DNA of 64,000 nucleotides, taken from positions 10,974,001 to 11,038,000 of the forward strand of contig NC_088788.1 of the NCBI RefSeq assembly GCF_949628265.1. The letters run 5' to 3'. The notes under the pieces were generated by a model. It searched no databases. It was not told the DNA's origin and worked only from the letters and a program-made list of their open reading frames with translations. This DNA comes from Cloeon dipterum (taxonomy: Eukaryota; Arthropoda; Insecta; Ephemeroptera; Baetidae). Positions within the stretch are counted from its first letter, which is position 1. Each line of letters opens with the position of its first letter. Positions 1 to 13,160 of this stretch are shown piece after piece. The translations under genes were made by a program, and so were the position numbers.

Positions 1-2596
1 GAGTTCAAAATAAAAAATAAATTTTTATGACCTTGACCTTTGACCTACCACTTTGAGGTCAATATAAAAGTTGTTTGCCTTGTTGAGACGAGCTTACGGG
101 TTTTTAAATTTTTGTTCTAGAACCACCCTGAGCAAAGTTATGAAGTGCTCAAAATTCCCAGATTTTGACATTTGAAGGCCCGTAAAACCCGCAAATTTTG
201 GAAAGACATTTTGTCGATCATACTGAGCCCTCCATAATTGAAAATTTTTGAATGAAACAATTAGAAAAATATGAAAGAATGGAAAATAATTTTAACGCAC
301 TAATTAGGAACATATATAATATATAAAATCGAAAAAATACTTCCTTGGAATGTTTTGAAAACTGAAATATTTTTTTCTGAGCATAAATACATATAGTGTG
401 GACTCAGTTAAGTGTTCAGGTATTTTTTTTTTTGACTCAAGAAGAGCTGTTTTGGTAAGTCTTTTAATGAACGAAATTTTGGCAAATGCATCGTCACTTA
501 TCGAACCTGAGGGCTTGATAATTCACCATCACAGTAGGTCCTTTATCCCTCAAATAATATTCCACGACATTATTGTTCATTACAACTAAAATTCGTGCGT
601 GGAAGTCTACATTATTACGCGGTAACGAATTAAAAAATAAAGCTGCCACAGATGTTGCCATGTTTGAGTGAGAATAGGCAACAGAAACGGGCCAATAGAT
701 AATCGGTAAGACACATGAAAATAACCGGATGATAATGAAGATTCATAATACCAAAAAATATTATTTGTCCAACTTAAAGAGGATATTAATAAACCGGTTT
801 TTTGTTGCTCCTGTAAAATCGATTTCTGTGCAGTTAGAGGTAAAAAATTGCGGAGGTATTGTAATTACCAGTCATTCTGCGCTCGCTACCAAGCGTAATT
901 AGAGTCAATAGTCGCTACCACAACGAAATTTTTTTATCATAAATTATTTACGTCAGATTATTGAACATACATTAAGTGAAGTTTTATTGTAATTTTTAAA
1001 ATGAATACTTTTTTAAATATTAAACAAATTTACATTAATAAATCTTATTTGTAGAGTTACGTAATATTGAATTATTTTTTTCAGTATTTAAATTAGAGAT
1101 TTTGCTTTTTTAAATTAATTTATATATTCTAACCATGTAGCTCATTATGATCAGTACATTGCAGAAATACTAATAGCTTGCTGATATACTTGATTGTTCG
1201 TCTAGGAAAATGCATGATAAATAATATTATACTGAAGATAAGTGTGCATATTTCAATTGAAAATATCTAATATCAAATGTAATTCAACGAATTTGTATTT
1301 CAGATTAAAAGACTCTCCGCTCATCCACGTACCTTAATCAATTAACAATTATAAGCGCTGCACAAAACCAACTGCACGCAGCAAAACATAAAACAAAATT
1401 ACACCGGCAAGGCTGGTAGGAGGTGTCGTCTATAACTTTGCGCGTCGGCTGCGGCGGGCAATTTGCGCGAATTACCAGACCCAATCAGTTTAACCTGCAA
1501 ATTCGGTGCGCGCCGAGAGATAACCAATTTTCGAAACGAGTGAGCACACCACCTCTCACGGCCCCGACCCTCCCACCCACGAGCGGGGGCAAAACACCGC
1601 GAGCGGGGGAAATTAATTTTCGCCGCGCACACACACGCACTTTTGAAGAAGGACAAGTTGGTTAGCTACCCACGCGCGGCTCGCGCGGAATAATAATAAT
1701 CATAATAATGCGAGTGTGTAGCATAAAACAGTCGCCGGCAGCGCGCGCGGCAGCCAAGGGTTGCCATAAATCTCGCGACTTACGCTCAAGTATTTTTGGC
1801 GATAAATCTCTTTTCAATGAAGCTCGAAATTCGAGCAGACCGACACTGGTGGGACGCAAAGTTGGCCAACGGGAAAAAGTCGGCGCGCGCGAGAGAGAGA
1901 GTCGTCGGTGCGGGGGCAACCACCCCCGAGGCAGGGATGAATATTGATTCGCCAGGTGCTCCTCTTTGTGCAGCTCTGTGAAAGTTGCACCTGAAAAGAG
2001 GCGCCTCCGCCACATTGGCGCGTGCTGGGTTAATTTTAACAAGCGAGAAGCTGTTCGAATGCAACGTGTATATGGCATCATTAGCGATGGCAATTGCAGC
2101 AACCGACAGACAGCTAGCTTGCGTGGCCAATGTAGCTTTGATATGGTTTCCTCAACCGTAAACGCAATCATCTCGCAGCTAACAAGAAACATATTGCGTG
2201 CGTTTCGGTTAAATTGCTGATTTTGATTAATATTCAGAGGTGCAATACGCGCAATAGTGTGCTGGATATTATACCTCTCAAGATCTAACTAGATGTGTGA
2301 CAAGAATGTAACAATGAAACACCATTTTCACAAATTTCACTTGCGTACAATTTGTTACACGAAGGAGAAATAAGAGGGGGACAATAGGAAAGAGTGTTAA
2401 CAAAATTAATAAATAAATCATTTCCATAATTTACGTGTCTTTGCCAATACATATTGCACAATATAAAATTAATTGTTACAAGAATACCAAAAATTCTGAG
2501 AAGCACGCTCCCTTCAGACCAAATAAATGGAAGAAAGATAAATTTTACAGATAGTTGCCAACAGCAAGGTTTACCACGAAATTATAAAATCTTTCG
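1..2596. other. Non-coding AT-rich DNA with one GC-rich island
   Basis: No open frame here looks like a protein-coding exon. Bases 1-230 differ in texture from what follows, with tandem 'gaccttgacctttgacct' style wording, and may be an old repeat. A GC-rich island spans about 1390-2220, with many CpG dinucleotides and several overlapping frames open by chance on both strands. It could be a regulatory element or an unrecognised promoter or exon; nothing decides between these. Confidence 0.4.
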
Positions 2597-2741
2597 ATTC
2601 GTCCTAGTCCTCGTAAAATTGCGCAACTTTCAACAACCTAACGCGAATTTCCTTTTTGCTAGAAAAGGTCAACAATCAATTCGGCGATGAAAATTTGGGT
2701 GTTTGTTTAAGGTTCGCAATTTTACCGGGACCAGGACGAAT
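2597..2741 (+). mobile_element. MITE-like element, copy 1
   Basis: The ends form an imperfect terminal inverted repeat: the left end reads attcgtcctagtcctcgtaa and the right end, reverse-complemented, reads attcgtcctggtcccggtaa. The interior (about 2635-2715) matches the elements at 36313-36451 and, inverted, 16131-16258 over most of their length. There is no coding capacity. The short length, inverted ends and three copies in one window fit a non-autonomous DNA transposon. I could not identify a target-site duplication with certainty. Confidence 0.7.
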
Positions 2742-2865
2742 TGTTAGAATTTTAAGTATGAATATTCAATCAATATCAAACTAATTCAATATTTTGTTAA
2801 ATCAGAGGCAAATTTTGACTATTATTTTTGGAGATAATTTATTTGCAAGTGTTTAGGGACAGTAA

Positions 2866-3480
2866 ATGTTTTATTATGCGCGGGCATTTTTTATTTTTAA
2901 CGAAATAATCAGGTTTTGTGAGCCCTGTCCAACAGGAGGTGCTATTTTGCATCTTAAACTGAAAGACACAAATATATTATCTGCTCCAATTTCAGACCGC
3001 AATCCTACTATGGTGGCTGCCGAAAGGTGGCGTTCTCTCCTACCCTGGCTGCCTGAGTATATCCGTGTTAACCTGATAAGGAGTTATTCTATACTCGACG
3101 ATCAACGTGTGCGGTAGCAGCAAATATTGCTCCCTCGGCCGCACATTTTAGGAGTTCGTTAACCTTGAGCACATAGCTCCCTTTTACGAACCCTATAATT
3201 GACGAATAATTGAACTACCTTGCTTGTATATTGACAATCTCTGACAACTCCCTTTGAGGGGTAAGCTTATGTTATTATATATTGTGTTGTGTTTTATTAA
3301 TTGAGTTTTATTCTTGTCATTTTTATATATTATATTTTAATAATTGACAATGGCCTTTTGCCTTTTTAATGTGTTTAGTTTTAACATTCCTTTCCATGCA
3401 TTTATGGAATTTATTATATTATTTCAGACTAAATAACGGCAAATACAAATAAAGGCATTGCAACAATTTGTGGGGTTTGA
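2866..3480 (+). mobile_element. Possible 3' remnant of a non-LTR retrotransposon
   Basis: An open frame ends at 3117 in a tryptophan- and arginine-rich segment (…RWRSLLPWLPEYIR…). It is followed by about 330 bases of T-rich sequence and an AATAAA at 3448-3453. A short frame tail plus an AT-rich 3' part ending in a polyadenylation signal resembles the end of a Jockey/I-type element, but I see no reverse-transcriptase motif. It could equally be the last exon of an unrecognised gene. Confidence 0.25.
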
Positions 3481-6400
3481 CTTATCTCGACCATTCCCCA
3501 TACTACTTATTATTAATTCGAGAAAAACTACCTAATTTGAATTAGCCAATTGCATGCTTATTTTATTTTAAATTCGGAGCAGAAGTGTCTCAAGTGATCT
3601 CCCTAAAAGCTTGGAAATATACCATCAGTTGGCGGCTCTTTATAAAAATGAATTAGTGTTTTTCAATTCAAAATAGCCGAATATATGCAACAAGGCAGCC
3701 AAATTATTTATCAGCACAAATATCGATAAAAAAATTCTGATTTAACATACATTTTAGCTTTGAATGACGTTAGGAAATATGCAAACCGCATTGAATGTCT
3801 GTTCGGCGGAACAGCATCCCAACTTTGTCAGGCGCACATTCACTTTCTAATGTAACGATGGTAACGATGCTGCGATTTAGCGAGTAGAAAAATTATTGAA
3901 TCCACGTACGCTACAAAATTGCTGTTGCATCTCATGCTTTATCTTTGTTACTTATGTTTGCTTTAGATAAGTGCATTTTTATTTATGCAGGGCAACAATT
4001 GAAATTAATTTCGGATTTTGCTCGATTATTTCCATTTCTCTCGTCGCGATCAATCCAACGTTGTTCTAATTATAAGGTACATTCTCCCTTCTGATGCAAT
4101 AAATCATTGTTTTCAATAGAAAAATGCTTGCTTGCAAACTAGAAGCTGATTTACTCAGAAATTTAAAAAAGCAACCTGTGAAAATGATAAATAAATGTTA
4201 GAATATTTTAATCTCGTAAAGTCACTTTACTATGCTCCAAGTGCAACCCTAACTTAAATAGCTGTTAGCATATTTCTCCCTCCCCTTCCTCCTTGCTCGA
4301 GCAAGGGGGGTGTTTTCCAGACAGAATACAAACTTTAACGTCCTAAAAATTTGCACACACTTAATTAAGGCAGCAAGCTGCGAAACGGCGTGTCACGCGC
4401 ACGAGACCTCGCCGTTTTTCCGCTGGGCAAGGAAAGCTAATCCCGGCAGACTGTGCGTCTGTCCTTGCTTGCTCTCAGGCTCTCCATGTCCTCGTCTCCT
4501 GCTCCTCCGCCGTTGCTCGTTCATACATCTGGTATTTAATTAAAGCGGCCATTGTGTTCTTTCTGTGCGAGAATATCAGCCGTTCAAGTTCTCACAAGAT
4601 TTATAAAGGCGGCTCTCTCGCTCGCTCGCTCGCTCGTTTTCCTCCCTCTCTGGATCCAGCGGGAAAAACAAAAAGCCAGAGCCACTCGCTCTCGCTGCTG
4701 CGTTAAAAAACGAGGGCAAAAAGAGGGTTAGTCGGAGAAAGGGAATGCTGGTAGTGGCATTTTTCAAATAAATCCGTCGCGTCGGAAAAATTGCGGACGA
4801 ATTTTGCAGGCAGCCGGGCTAATCAAACTCGCGTGAAGCAGGTATGTGTGTATTGTTTCGTCTCGATGCGGACTAGAGGGCGGAAAGGGGATGCTGATGG
4901 ATGTTGGTGTGCGATAGTGCATGAATGATGTTGCGGCAAACGTACTTGAAACTTTTTTAGCCTGATGCCGCCACCACGCGCTTGATAAATTGCTTGTTGT
5001 TCTTTGCGCCGAGCGAATTTATTTGTTTCCTCGAGTGGCATAACGAGACCGCAGCAAGCAAGCAAGTTTATACCGCTGAGCGTTGCATCTCTCGCCAGGG
5101 GAAAACGAAATTGACCGCGAGCGTGTGATGCATTAGCAGCTAGTTCGCCGAGAAATGGATCGCTTGCAACTTTTGTGCCGCTCTGCCGCGCTTCTGAATA
5201 GAGCTGCAGCTTGAGAGCGCCCTGTCGGTTAATGAAAGTAACAAAACCACGTAAACAAACCCTTTACCTCTGCAAAGCACACTCGATTGGCACCTGACCG
5301 CCGTGTGCAAACAGCCCTTCGACAGCTTTTACAACTATTTGCCGTTCTGTAACTTGATTTCTCGGCTCAATTTCGCTTTAATTTTTGAGCTTTAATTGGA
5401 AATGTGAAAATAACAACCATTCGCGAAATTCTTAATCCACCTCTGTCCTGGAACATCAGGTATATGAAATCAAGATCGGTGCTCTATTAATTGCAACTTT
5501 TCACTACGTGAACGTGTTCCATGCTTGTAAGTATATAATTCCTCCACTTTTAGCAATAAAAGCACTGCAGTTTCCAACAAAAATAAAATAAAATTAAAAT
5601 TCATTAAATAAATTTTAGGTTCCTAAATAGCTCCCTGCTTAAATTTATGCATTTCCTGATGTTTAAAGACGTTAATATTTTAGGTTTCCCAATGATTCAT
5701 AGATGTGCGGTGTGATGGAATATATTTTCGTTTAAAATTTGCCCTTAAATTCGACATGATTATGAGAATTAGTACGAAGAATTGTTAAATCTGCCCTAAA
5801 ATTTTTAGTTTTAAACAACTGATGTAGAGTACAAAAACGTCTTATTTAATATTTCCTCGTATAATTTTCACTAATAACAAATTTCCAGAATAAATTTCCG
5901 CGCATATTCCATTCCATAATTTCATGAATTTCATAAATTTACCTTTGTGCATATTATTTTTCTGTTCCTTAAAAACGCTTCCTTTGCTTCCAAATTTCCC
6001 TTCCTTTTTCATCTCAAGTTGAAAACACATCAAAGAAAGATAAAAAAATGCTTTTGAAAATTTTGAAGTAGGTAAAATAAATTTCCGTTCTAAATAAACA
6101 GGTAAATATGTAAATTTTATGCCAATTTAAACGCAGAAATTTTTCAGCGTGGCTAAATGGAAGCAGTTTTGACTTTCAACTGGTCTGGAGTCAAAAGCGG
6201 CAGTGGTCGTAAGTTTTATTGCCTGCAGATGGTCATTTTTCAGTCTGTACGAAACCAGAAAGTAGTAAAACACGTGGGCCGTGTGTGTTTTCTTTACAGC
6301 CGCGCGGAGCAGTCTCACCTCTGCATGAAAATTCGAGTTCATTGTTGGGCTAGTACTGGGAAAAGAGTGCTTCGGAACTCGTTTGTTTACAGCCGAGTGT

Positions 6401-9400
6401 AATTTCCCTCTGGAGAGCTGCTACTGCGATGCCCGTTGTTTGCAGGAGTTGCTTTATTTTTTAATTAATTATTTCGCGCCGCCTGGCATCTCGAGCGCTT
6501 GTTTTGTAGCTTTTTTAATTAGCCGGGTTTGCAATAAATTTGCAGCTAATTCTTTTATAACCATCCTCTTTGTGCGTTGCACAGTTTTAATTATTACTTC
6601 TGCTGAAACGACCTTTTTTGCCAAAAGCCGCGAGCTGCAAGCATTTTGTCACTTCTCTTCTTTCAACCTAGTTACTTAATTTAATTATGACAGACTTGTA
6701 TGATAAATGACCCTGACCTCCTTTTTTATTTAACGTAGAAGATGGCCTTTTTAAATTTTTTAACCGCACAGTTCACCTCTAATAAATAAGATAGACATTG
6801 ATAAACTTTTTTCTTCGAGACACTTGAAAATTTTCGACCCCAAAAACATGTAACGACGTGTCTATTCTAGGAGAAGTCTTGCTTGGCTTCCACTGACAGA
6901 ATGTGAAGAAAAATTATTGCTTTGTTGTACACACACATGACTAAAAAAGAGAAGGGGCCAGTTTTTTGGCAGGGATTTTTTTCTACCCTTAAAAGAAAAC
7001 ATTATTCTTGACTTCCGCTATAAAAAATGAATGGGCTCGCGAATGACTAATGACAGAAGTTATCATCTAAGCATTCGATTAGGTTTTATTATTTTTATAA
7101 AAAAAAGTAAACTCTTTGTGAAGCCGAGATGAGGTTGTTCATACAAAACGTAATATGTAGTTTACAATCGCTAAATCATTTGCACAAATGAAAGCGACCG
7201 AGCAATTTCCCGTTCATGTGTGCTTGAAGCAAATGTAATAATCCTTTTATCCAAGCTCTCATTATAATTCTAATTTAATTCCGAGACAAATGCGAATTCC
7301 CAGAGAAACCAGCCGACAAAGCGCTGTCACCAGAGAAAAACAGCTCTTGTTTGAAATGCGGTCGCACGCTTTCCCAGCTGGGTTGTTTTTCCTCGGGTCT
7401 CGACTCGAAGAATAAAAGTGAATTTTTAATCACAGCTTGTGGGATTTGGTGGCTGACAGATGAAAAATTTACCGGTTCGCAGGCGTGCTCAGCTGGATAA
7501 ATTAAATATGAGCGCAAAAGACGCGCCGGGCGCGCAAACAATTGCTCGCGTGGCGCACAAAAGGAGAGCGATGAGTACCTTGGGGAATGACTGCTGCCGT
7601 GCAGCACAAATGCTCTCGCGCAATATTACACCCGCAGAGGAAGGAGGAAGAAGGAAAGGTCCGAGATGAGGTCTTTTGCATAATTCAGCTTCTCGAATCA
7701 TCGTTTGCTCACTTTTTGCGCGCCTCACGCCAGATGTTTGCATTTGCTGCCACCCGCGTCGAATGGTTGCCACGCTCCACTTTCCACTGTGAGCGTGCTA
7801 ATGATAACTTGTGCAAAAACTGAGAGTCCGGCTCTTCATTTTCGCGTTAGTTTAAAGCAGAAAAAGAGAATTTATCTCGTAGACAAAGTGCATAAATTTT
7901 AACACTGATCAAAAAGCATAAGAAAATAAAACCGCTTAAAATTCTTGAGGCACTTTATTGGGACAAAGGATTTATATAGTTCAATTTATTTCAATCTCGT
8001 AGTATTTCCAGTGCTCATCAATAATCCAAATTATTCCTATTTTGAGATAATTTCCTGGTAAAATAGGAAATTTCCTGCTCAGCCAGGTTCGGCTGCTGGT
8101 TTAGCAGCCCTAATTAATAAGCTTTCTCTTTCGCCTTGGGCTCTTTTCTCAGTCCCAGACGCTTTATCCTCAGCCCTAGACGCAGGAAAGGAAACTCATG
8201 AATAATAAGGGCTGCAACCTAACGCAGAAAATGTTGAGCAGGAAATGTCTGTAAAGCTTAAAATTAATAAGCGACTCGTAAATCACCGTGGTACGTAAAT
8301 TTATTAAAACCAAAACATCATGATATTTTATATTAAAATTCATCACATCTGTAGACTTGAAAAACTAAAATAATTATTCAACATTTTTTTTAACCTAAGC
8401 TTTAGGGATGAGGGTAGAAATAATGAAGACGAATGAATTAAAATGAAGATTTTTTGTAGATGCATTGGTTTACAGAAGAAATCCGAACACCATACCTGAC
8501 ATTTATTGTTTGTGTTATTTTTACAAATTAAAAAAAAAATACTGATGGTTGGACTCACCCCTTTGAATCGGGTTCTGCATTATTAAACGCCCCGCGTCGG
8601 CACTGGGGGCTTACGGACGAAAACTGAATTTTTATTTTTAAAATCATCTTTCGGTTGTTAAACAATAATTCTAACCGCAAACAATTCATGGCTCACAACA
8701 AAAGGGCAGGACCGCTACAAAATCAATCAATTACAAACCAAAAATGGGGTTTCAAATTGTTAGAATTTACATTTAAAATTTTGCAGCAACGCGTGGCAAC
8801 CATAAATGCGAGCAAAACGGTTTCATGCACTCCTCCGCATAGAGCTATTCACCCCTCGCGATTGATTTCTGCGGCAGGCATCGTGGATGGCACAAGGCTT
8901 CTTGGCTGCACACACCATTTCCTCTTCTGGTCCTGACCGATCGACCAACCGCGGTTGAAATTACACGAGGAAATTTCCCTTCTTGATATTGCGGTTATCG
9001 ATGGCATCTGCCAGCGATTTGCCGGCAGATAAGAGAGCTGCTCCTCGAAGAAAAGTAATGATTTAGTAAAACTGGAACACTGCATGGAGTCCTCGAAAGA
9101 TAAAACGCTTGCATAAATGCTAAAATCGAAGAAGCTGCCTCTGACTGCTTCCGGCCTTGCACTGCGTACATAATATATGTATGTCATGTATATTCTCCTT
9201 CAGAATGCAATAATCGTCCTCCTTTTGCTGCGTGTCGATCGCAGTAAAATTTTACTTTTGTCATGCACTGAACAACGGTTGCAATATTGTGGCCTTAAAG
9301 GAAAAGTATCGAACACGCCGCATGCAATCTCGAGGATGCATAAAATGTTGCTACTTTTATACGAATCATTTGCTGAGGAAAATGTTCATATATTTTTTTA

Positions 9401-9683
9401 AGAGACATAAATCAACAGTTTTTGTAGACGATCTTTTATTCTGAGTTTCCAATTATCACGGGACCTTCTGTTTTAAGCCATTTCAACCACAATCAAGAAC
9501 TGTAAAAACTGTCTTAAAATCGGTTAAAATTGTTTGGAATAAATTAATAAAATGATGGTTTACATCACAAATTTATTCACGATTTTTGGTAAAATGTTGA
9601 TCTAATTTTGATCAGTATTTCATTCAAATTATTTTGCCATGTTGTTTTAGATAAATTTTGAAGTTTTCATTTTCTTCAGGGTA
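3481..9683. other. Non-coding stretch with GC-rich islands
   Basis: I see no supported gene. Islands of higher GC lie at about 4300-5330, 6140-6660 and 7280-7850, separated by AT-rich DNA. Open frames in the islands overlap on both strands and lack recognisable domains, splice-bounded structure or consistent starts. A CTCG short tandem repeat sits at about 4613-4636. The pattern fits intergenic or large-intron DNA with candidate cis-regulatory modules. Confidence 0.4.
4613..4636. repeat. CTCG tandem repeat
   Basis: Six or so consecutive copies of the tetramer ctcg/gctc, in a GC-rich island. A simple-sequence repeat. Confidence 0.85.
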
Positions 9684-9853
9684 GGAACCCATAAATTAGA
9701 CCTGAAACTCGCAGTTTGGTAGAAATTTCCGCGACGTTGCAAAAAATGCTCGCTAAATTCCAACATCGAGAGCAGCATAACATTTTATTTTCTATAGAAA
9801 CGTCACAGAAATTTCTACCAAACTGCGAGTTTCAGGCCTAATTTATGGATTCC
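9684..9853. mobile_element. Foldback/MITE-like element with about 46-bp inverted arms
   Basis: The left arm (9684-9729) and right arm (9808-9853) are reverse complements with only about two mismatches over 46 bases; the shared core includes ctgaaactcgcagtttggta. About 78 bases of unrelated sequence separate them. This near-perfect long inverted repeat without coding capacity fits a non-autonomous foldback transposon and would form a stable hairpin if transcribed. A weak partial match to one arm occurs near 60385-60410. Confidence 0.8.
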
Positions 9854-11044
9854 CTTTCCCCGTCTTGCGCTAAAGGGTAATTTTCATAAATGGCAGAAAT
9901 GTCAGCAAAAAATTTCCTTATATCCTCCTGCAACGCGCTACTTTTATGGAATAGAAGCGGAAGAAGACGAAGCAAATTCAATAAACAAACGCGCCACTAG
10001 GCACTAACGCGCTTCTTTCAAAAAATCTACCCACCCCGCACCCAAATGACGGGAAACAGTGCACGTATAAAGTTTCATCACGCCTAATAAAATCGCATGG
10101 CTGCTGTGAAATATTCAGGCTGGCGTCCCCAAATATTATGTTTCGGCTCTCGCGCGCGCGACGCAACACCGAATTTCCGAACACGCATTGAATTTTTCAT
10201 CAGCACGACGGGCGAGTGGAGACAAAAGCGACACGGCCTAGTTCCCTCTGCTCCCCACCCCTCGACACCCCTTTGTGTGTTTGTGTTGAACCTTATTTTG
10301 AAGCAGCAGCAGCAGCAACACACGCGTGAGCCATAGGTCGACGACGGTGCTCATCCTCGAGAGCTGCTGGGGTGCAGCTTGTCGTCAAAGGAGATTGAGC
10401 CCGGCTCTTTACGCCCTTGTCTTGAGAGACTGCAGACAGCCCTCCATCTCCTGCCCAAACCTGCATTATTACCCTTATAACCCGCACCCCCGAGTACACT
10501 ACCCCGACCGCTCACAAGAACTTTTATACGCCCAATTTATTATTCACGCACGTGAAATTTCTCCGGCTGCCGTGATGTAAAAAATATACGGCCGCTGAGA
10601 ATTCGGGCCGACGAGTTTTCAGTGCGGCGCGGAAAGTCTGTGTCGTTAAATTCCGTCTTCTCTATTGTTCCGGCGCGGACGAGGTAATATGATAAAAAGT
10701 GTCAATTTTTCTCGCATCCTCGCGCGGATATGTGTTGAATTTAGCCTTGGAGTAGATGGCGAGAACAAAACAAATCGATTTCACGTTCAGCCAGGCCGAA
10801 CTGCCGACCTACATTTGCAGTCCTTTTGTCAGCTGTTGCTCTCGCGAAAAGATATTTTCACCAGTATGCAAAGTGACGTTAATGTTGCAAGTTTTCGTGA
10901 TAAATGTCGTGGAAAATAGACTCGGAATCAATTGAACAGCAAATGAACTGAAAATGTTTTTTGCCATAGCTGCATTTTTCGTGGGTTTTTTGCAATTTCT
11001 TATGTGAAGCAAAAATATGAACTTATCCATGGAATAGACGGATT

Positions 11045-11185
11045 ATAAGACTATTTTTAGACGGTTTTAGCAGTTTAAGAACGATTAAAAGAATGATTTT
11101 TGGATTAAAATTGCATGATTCTTGTTCGTTTGACGGTCCCACATCGATAGGAAGCTCAGAAAAGGTTGATCGTCTAAATTGCATG
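11045..11185 (+). repeat. Degenerate dispersed repeat, member 1
   Basis: It shares an ordered set of short blocks with 13040-13160 and 31805-31950: a 'tagacggttt' block, then a 'gaagctcagaaaa' block, then 'gatcgtctaaat' in the first two. The order and spacing of blocks are the evidence; overall identity is low, so this is an old family. Confidence 0.4.
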
Positions 11186-13039
11186 CTTTCTTAATTGTTA
11201 AAAATTGCAATTGAATCAAATATTTTCAACTTCTCATCAAAAATCACAAAAATCAAGGCCTTATTGAGAAAAAAATACATTTTCCTTACGTTGGCATCAG
11301 CACAGCCAGCGTAACAAATTTTAAATTCATTCGTTTAGTTCAAACGACTCAAATTGATTTTAAATTTTGCAGGTAGTAATTTGCGTGACCTGAATTCTGA
11401 CTTATTAATTTCAATTTGCGGCTTGTAGGTTGCAAAATTAAGCCTCTGCGATTGATCGAAGCGCGCTGCATTTCCAACATACATAAATATCTAATATAAG
11501 CGAGAACCTCACCGAGATATGGAGCAACGCCTTGCGGTGTTTTCGACGAGCATTAATACCGCGCCGGACCCAGCCCCACGCGTAATGATAGGTTGTGCGA
11601 GCAGATCGAAATTCGATTTCGAGGCTGCAGCAAAATCATTTCATCTCGGCCGGCATAATAATAATCCGGCGGCGCTGATTGCGAGCCGGCGGCCGGCCGT
11701 CCGTCTCGGCATATCCGATTCCGGGAGATTTATCGGCCCTTTGTAATACGTTCGGAATCAAAAGGGCGAAGCTGAAACCGGCACTGCGAATAATTTACGA
11801 CGTTGTAATGCGACGCGAACGACGCGTAATTGCGCACACCTTATTCTTGTTTTGTTGCTGGAAGGAGCAAGAAGCAGAGTAATAATTGAAAAGCGTGCGC
11901 ATCGTAAATTTTGCTGCACTTTTAATGAAGACAGACCCGACGCCCTGAGGTTCGCGCTCGCATGGCCTGAATAGAAATGGGGCTGCTTCTGCTCGGCTAG
12001 CTTTTATACGCGGCGCGTGCACCCGGCGTAATTTTTTAATTAACCTTTTTCTCTCCAGTGGAGTCTTTATAACGATGTTTGCGTCCATGCAAGCAGTAGA
12101 GTTCAGGATGTTCATATTATGTTTAAAAGATTATATTTACGGCTACGGAAGCAGTCTGTTTAAATGTGGGTTAGGAATATTCCACAAGGAAAAATCAGAA
12201 GTTTTTTGCAAACACAACTTTCTGGGAACGTACTCAAAGTGCTAGAACTATCTCAGAAAGTTAAGATGGAGCTTTATAGGTCACGATTAACTTCATTAAG
12301 TACTAGTTTGTGGTAACAAGGGAGCCTAAGGTTTGTGTAATCTAACTCTATATCGTGTAACAATTAAATTAGAATGAGAAAATGGTCTGATTTTTAGGGA
12401 AAATTTAGAAAAATCTTATCTTCTCATCTCGTTAAGAGCAAGAGTTTTTGAGGGAAAATACAAAGTACACGATTTTTAATTGGCACAAACTGTTGTCGAT
12501 AAGTCAAAGAGCTTTTAAGCTTTAGAGCTGAGAGTGTGGGTAAAGCGTAAATAAATTATTTTCCAAATTATTTATGAGTTTTAATCCACTTAAAAATATT
12601 TTAAATAAAGCATAAACAGACAAAATCTACGAATAATCTTAAAATTCATAAATTAATTTTTGCAAACATGCAAAAACTAGAAAATTCGTCTGGGAGCGTG
12701 CGCAACTTAAAAATCTCTAAAGCTAACTTAATCGGATATTATATGCCAGATTGAGCACCAGGTTGTCCTAGATCTTTGAAGCGCTTTTTAATTTTTGTTC
12801 CAGTCTTTAAAAGGTAGAAATTTAATTGGAGGATGAAATAGAAAATTAAAACAAATTGAAGGTCATTAATAATGTTAATACTATGCATAGCCCAGTCTTT
12901 GTGGCATTTTCATTGTTAAACTATCTATATCATCAAAAAAATAATGTCTGAATATTTTTAATAAAACTGAAAAATCTCAAATAGAATGCTGACCTCTTGA
13001 GCAAAAGGGAATGTAGCAACAGAGCCAAAAAAACTCAGT

Positions 13040-13160
13040 TGATTTTAGCGGATTTAGACGGTTTAAGCGTGTGGTTCAAATGGCTTGAAATTGGAAGAAA
13101 TGTGCCCATTGAATCGTCCCGCTAATAATGAAAGCTCTGAAAAACAACGATCGTCTATAA
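13040..13160 (+). repeat. Degenerate dispersed repeat, member 2
   Basis: It carries gcggatttagacggtttaag, ttcaaatggcttgaaattgg, a 'gaaagctctgaaaa' block and 'gatcgtctataaat' in the same order as members 1 and 3. Reverse-complemented traces of the first two blocks also occur near 9465-9540 and 14395-14480. Confidence 0.45.
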
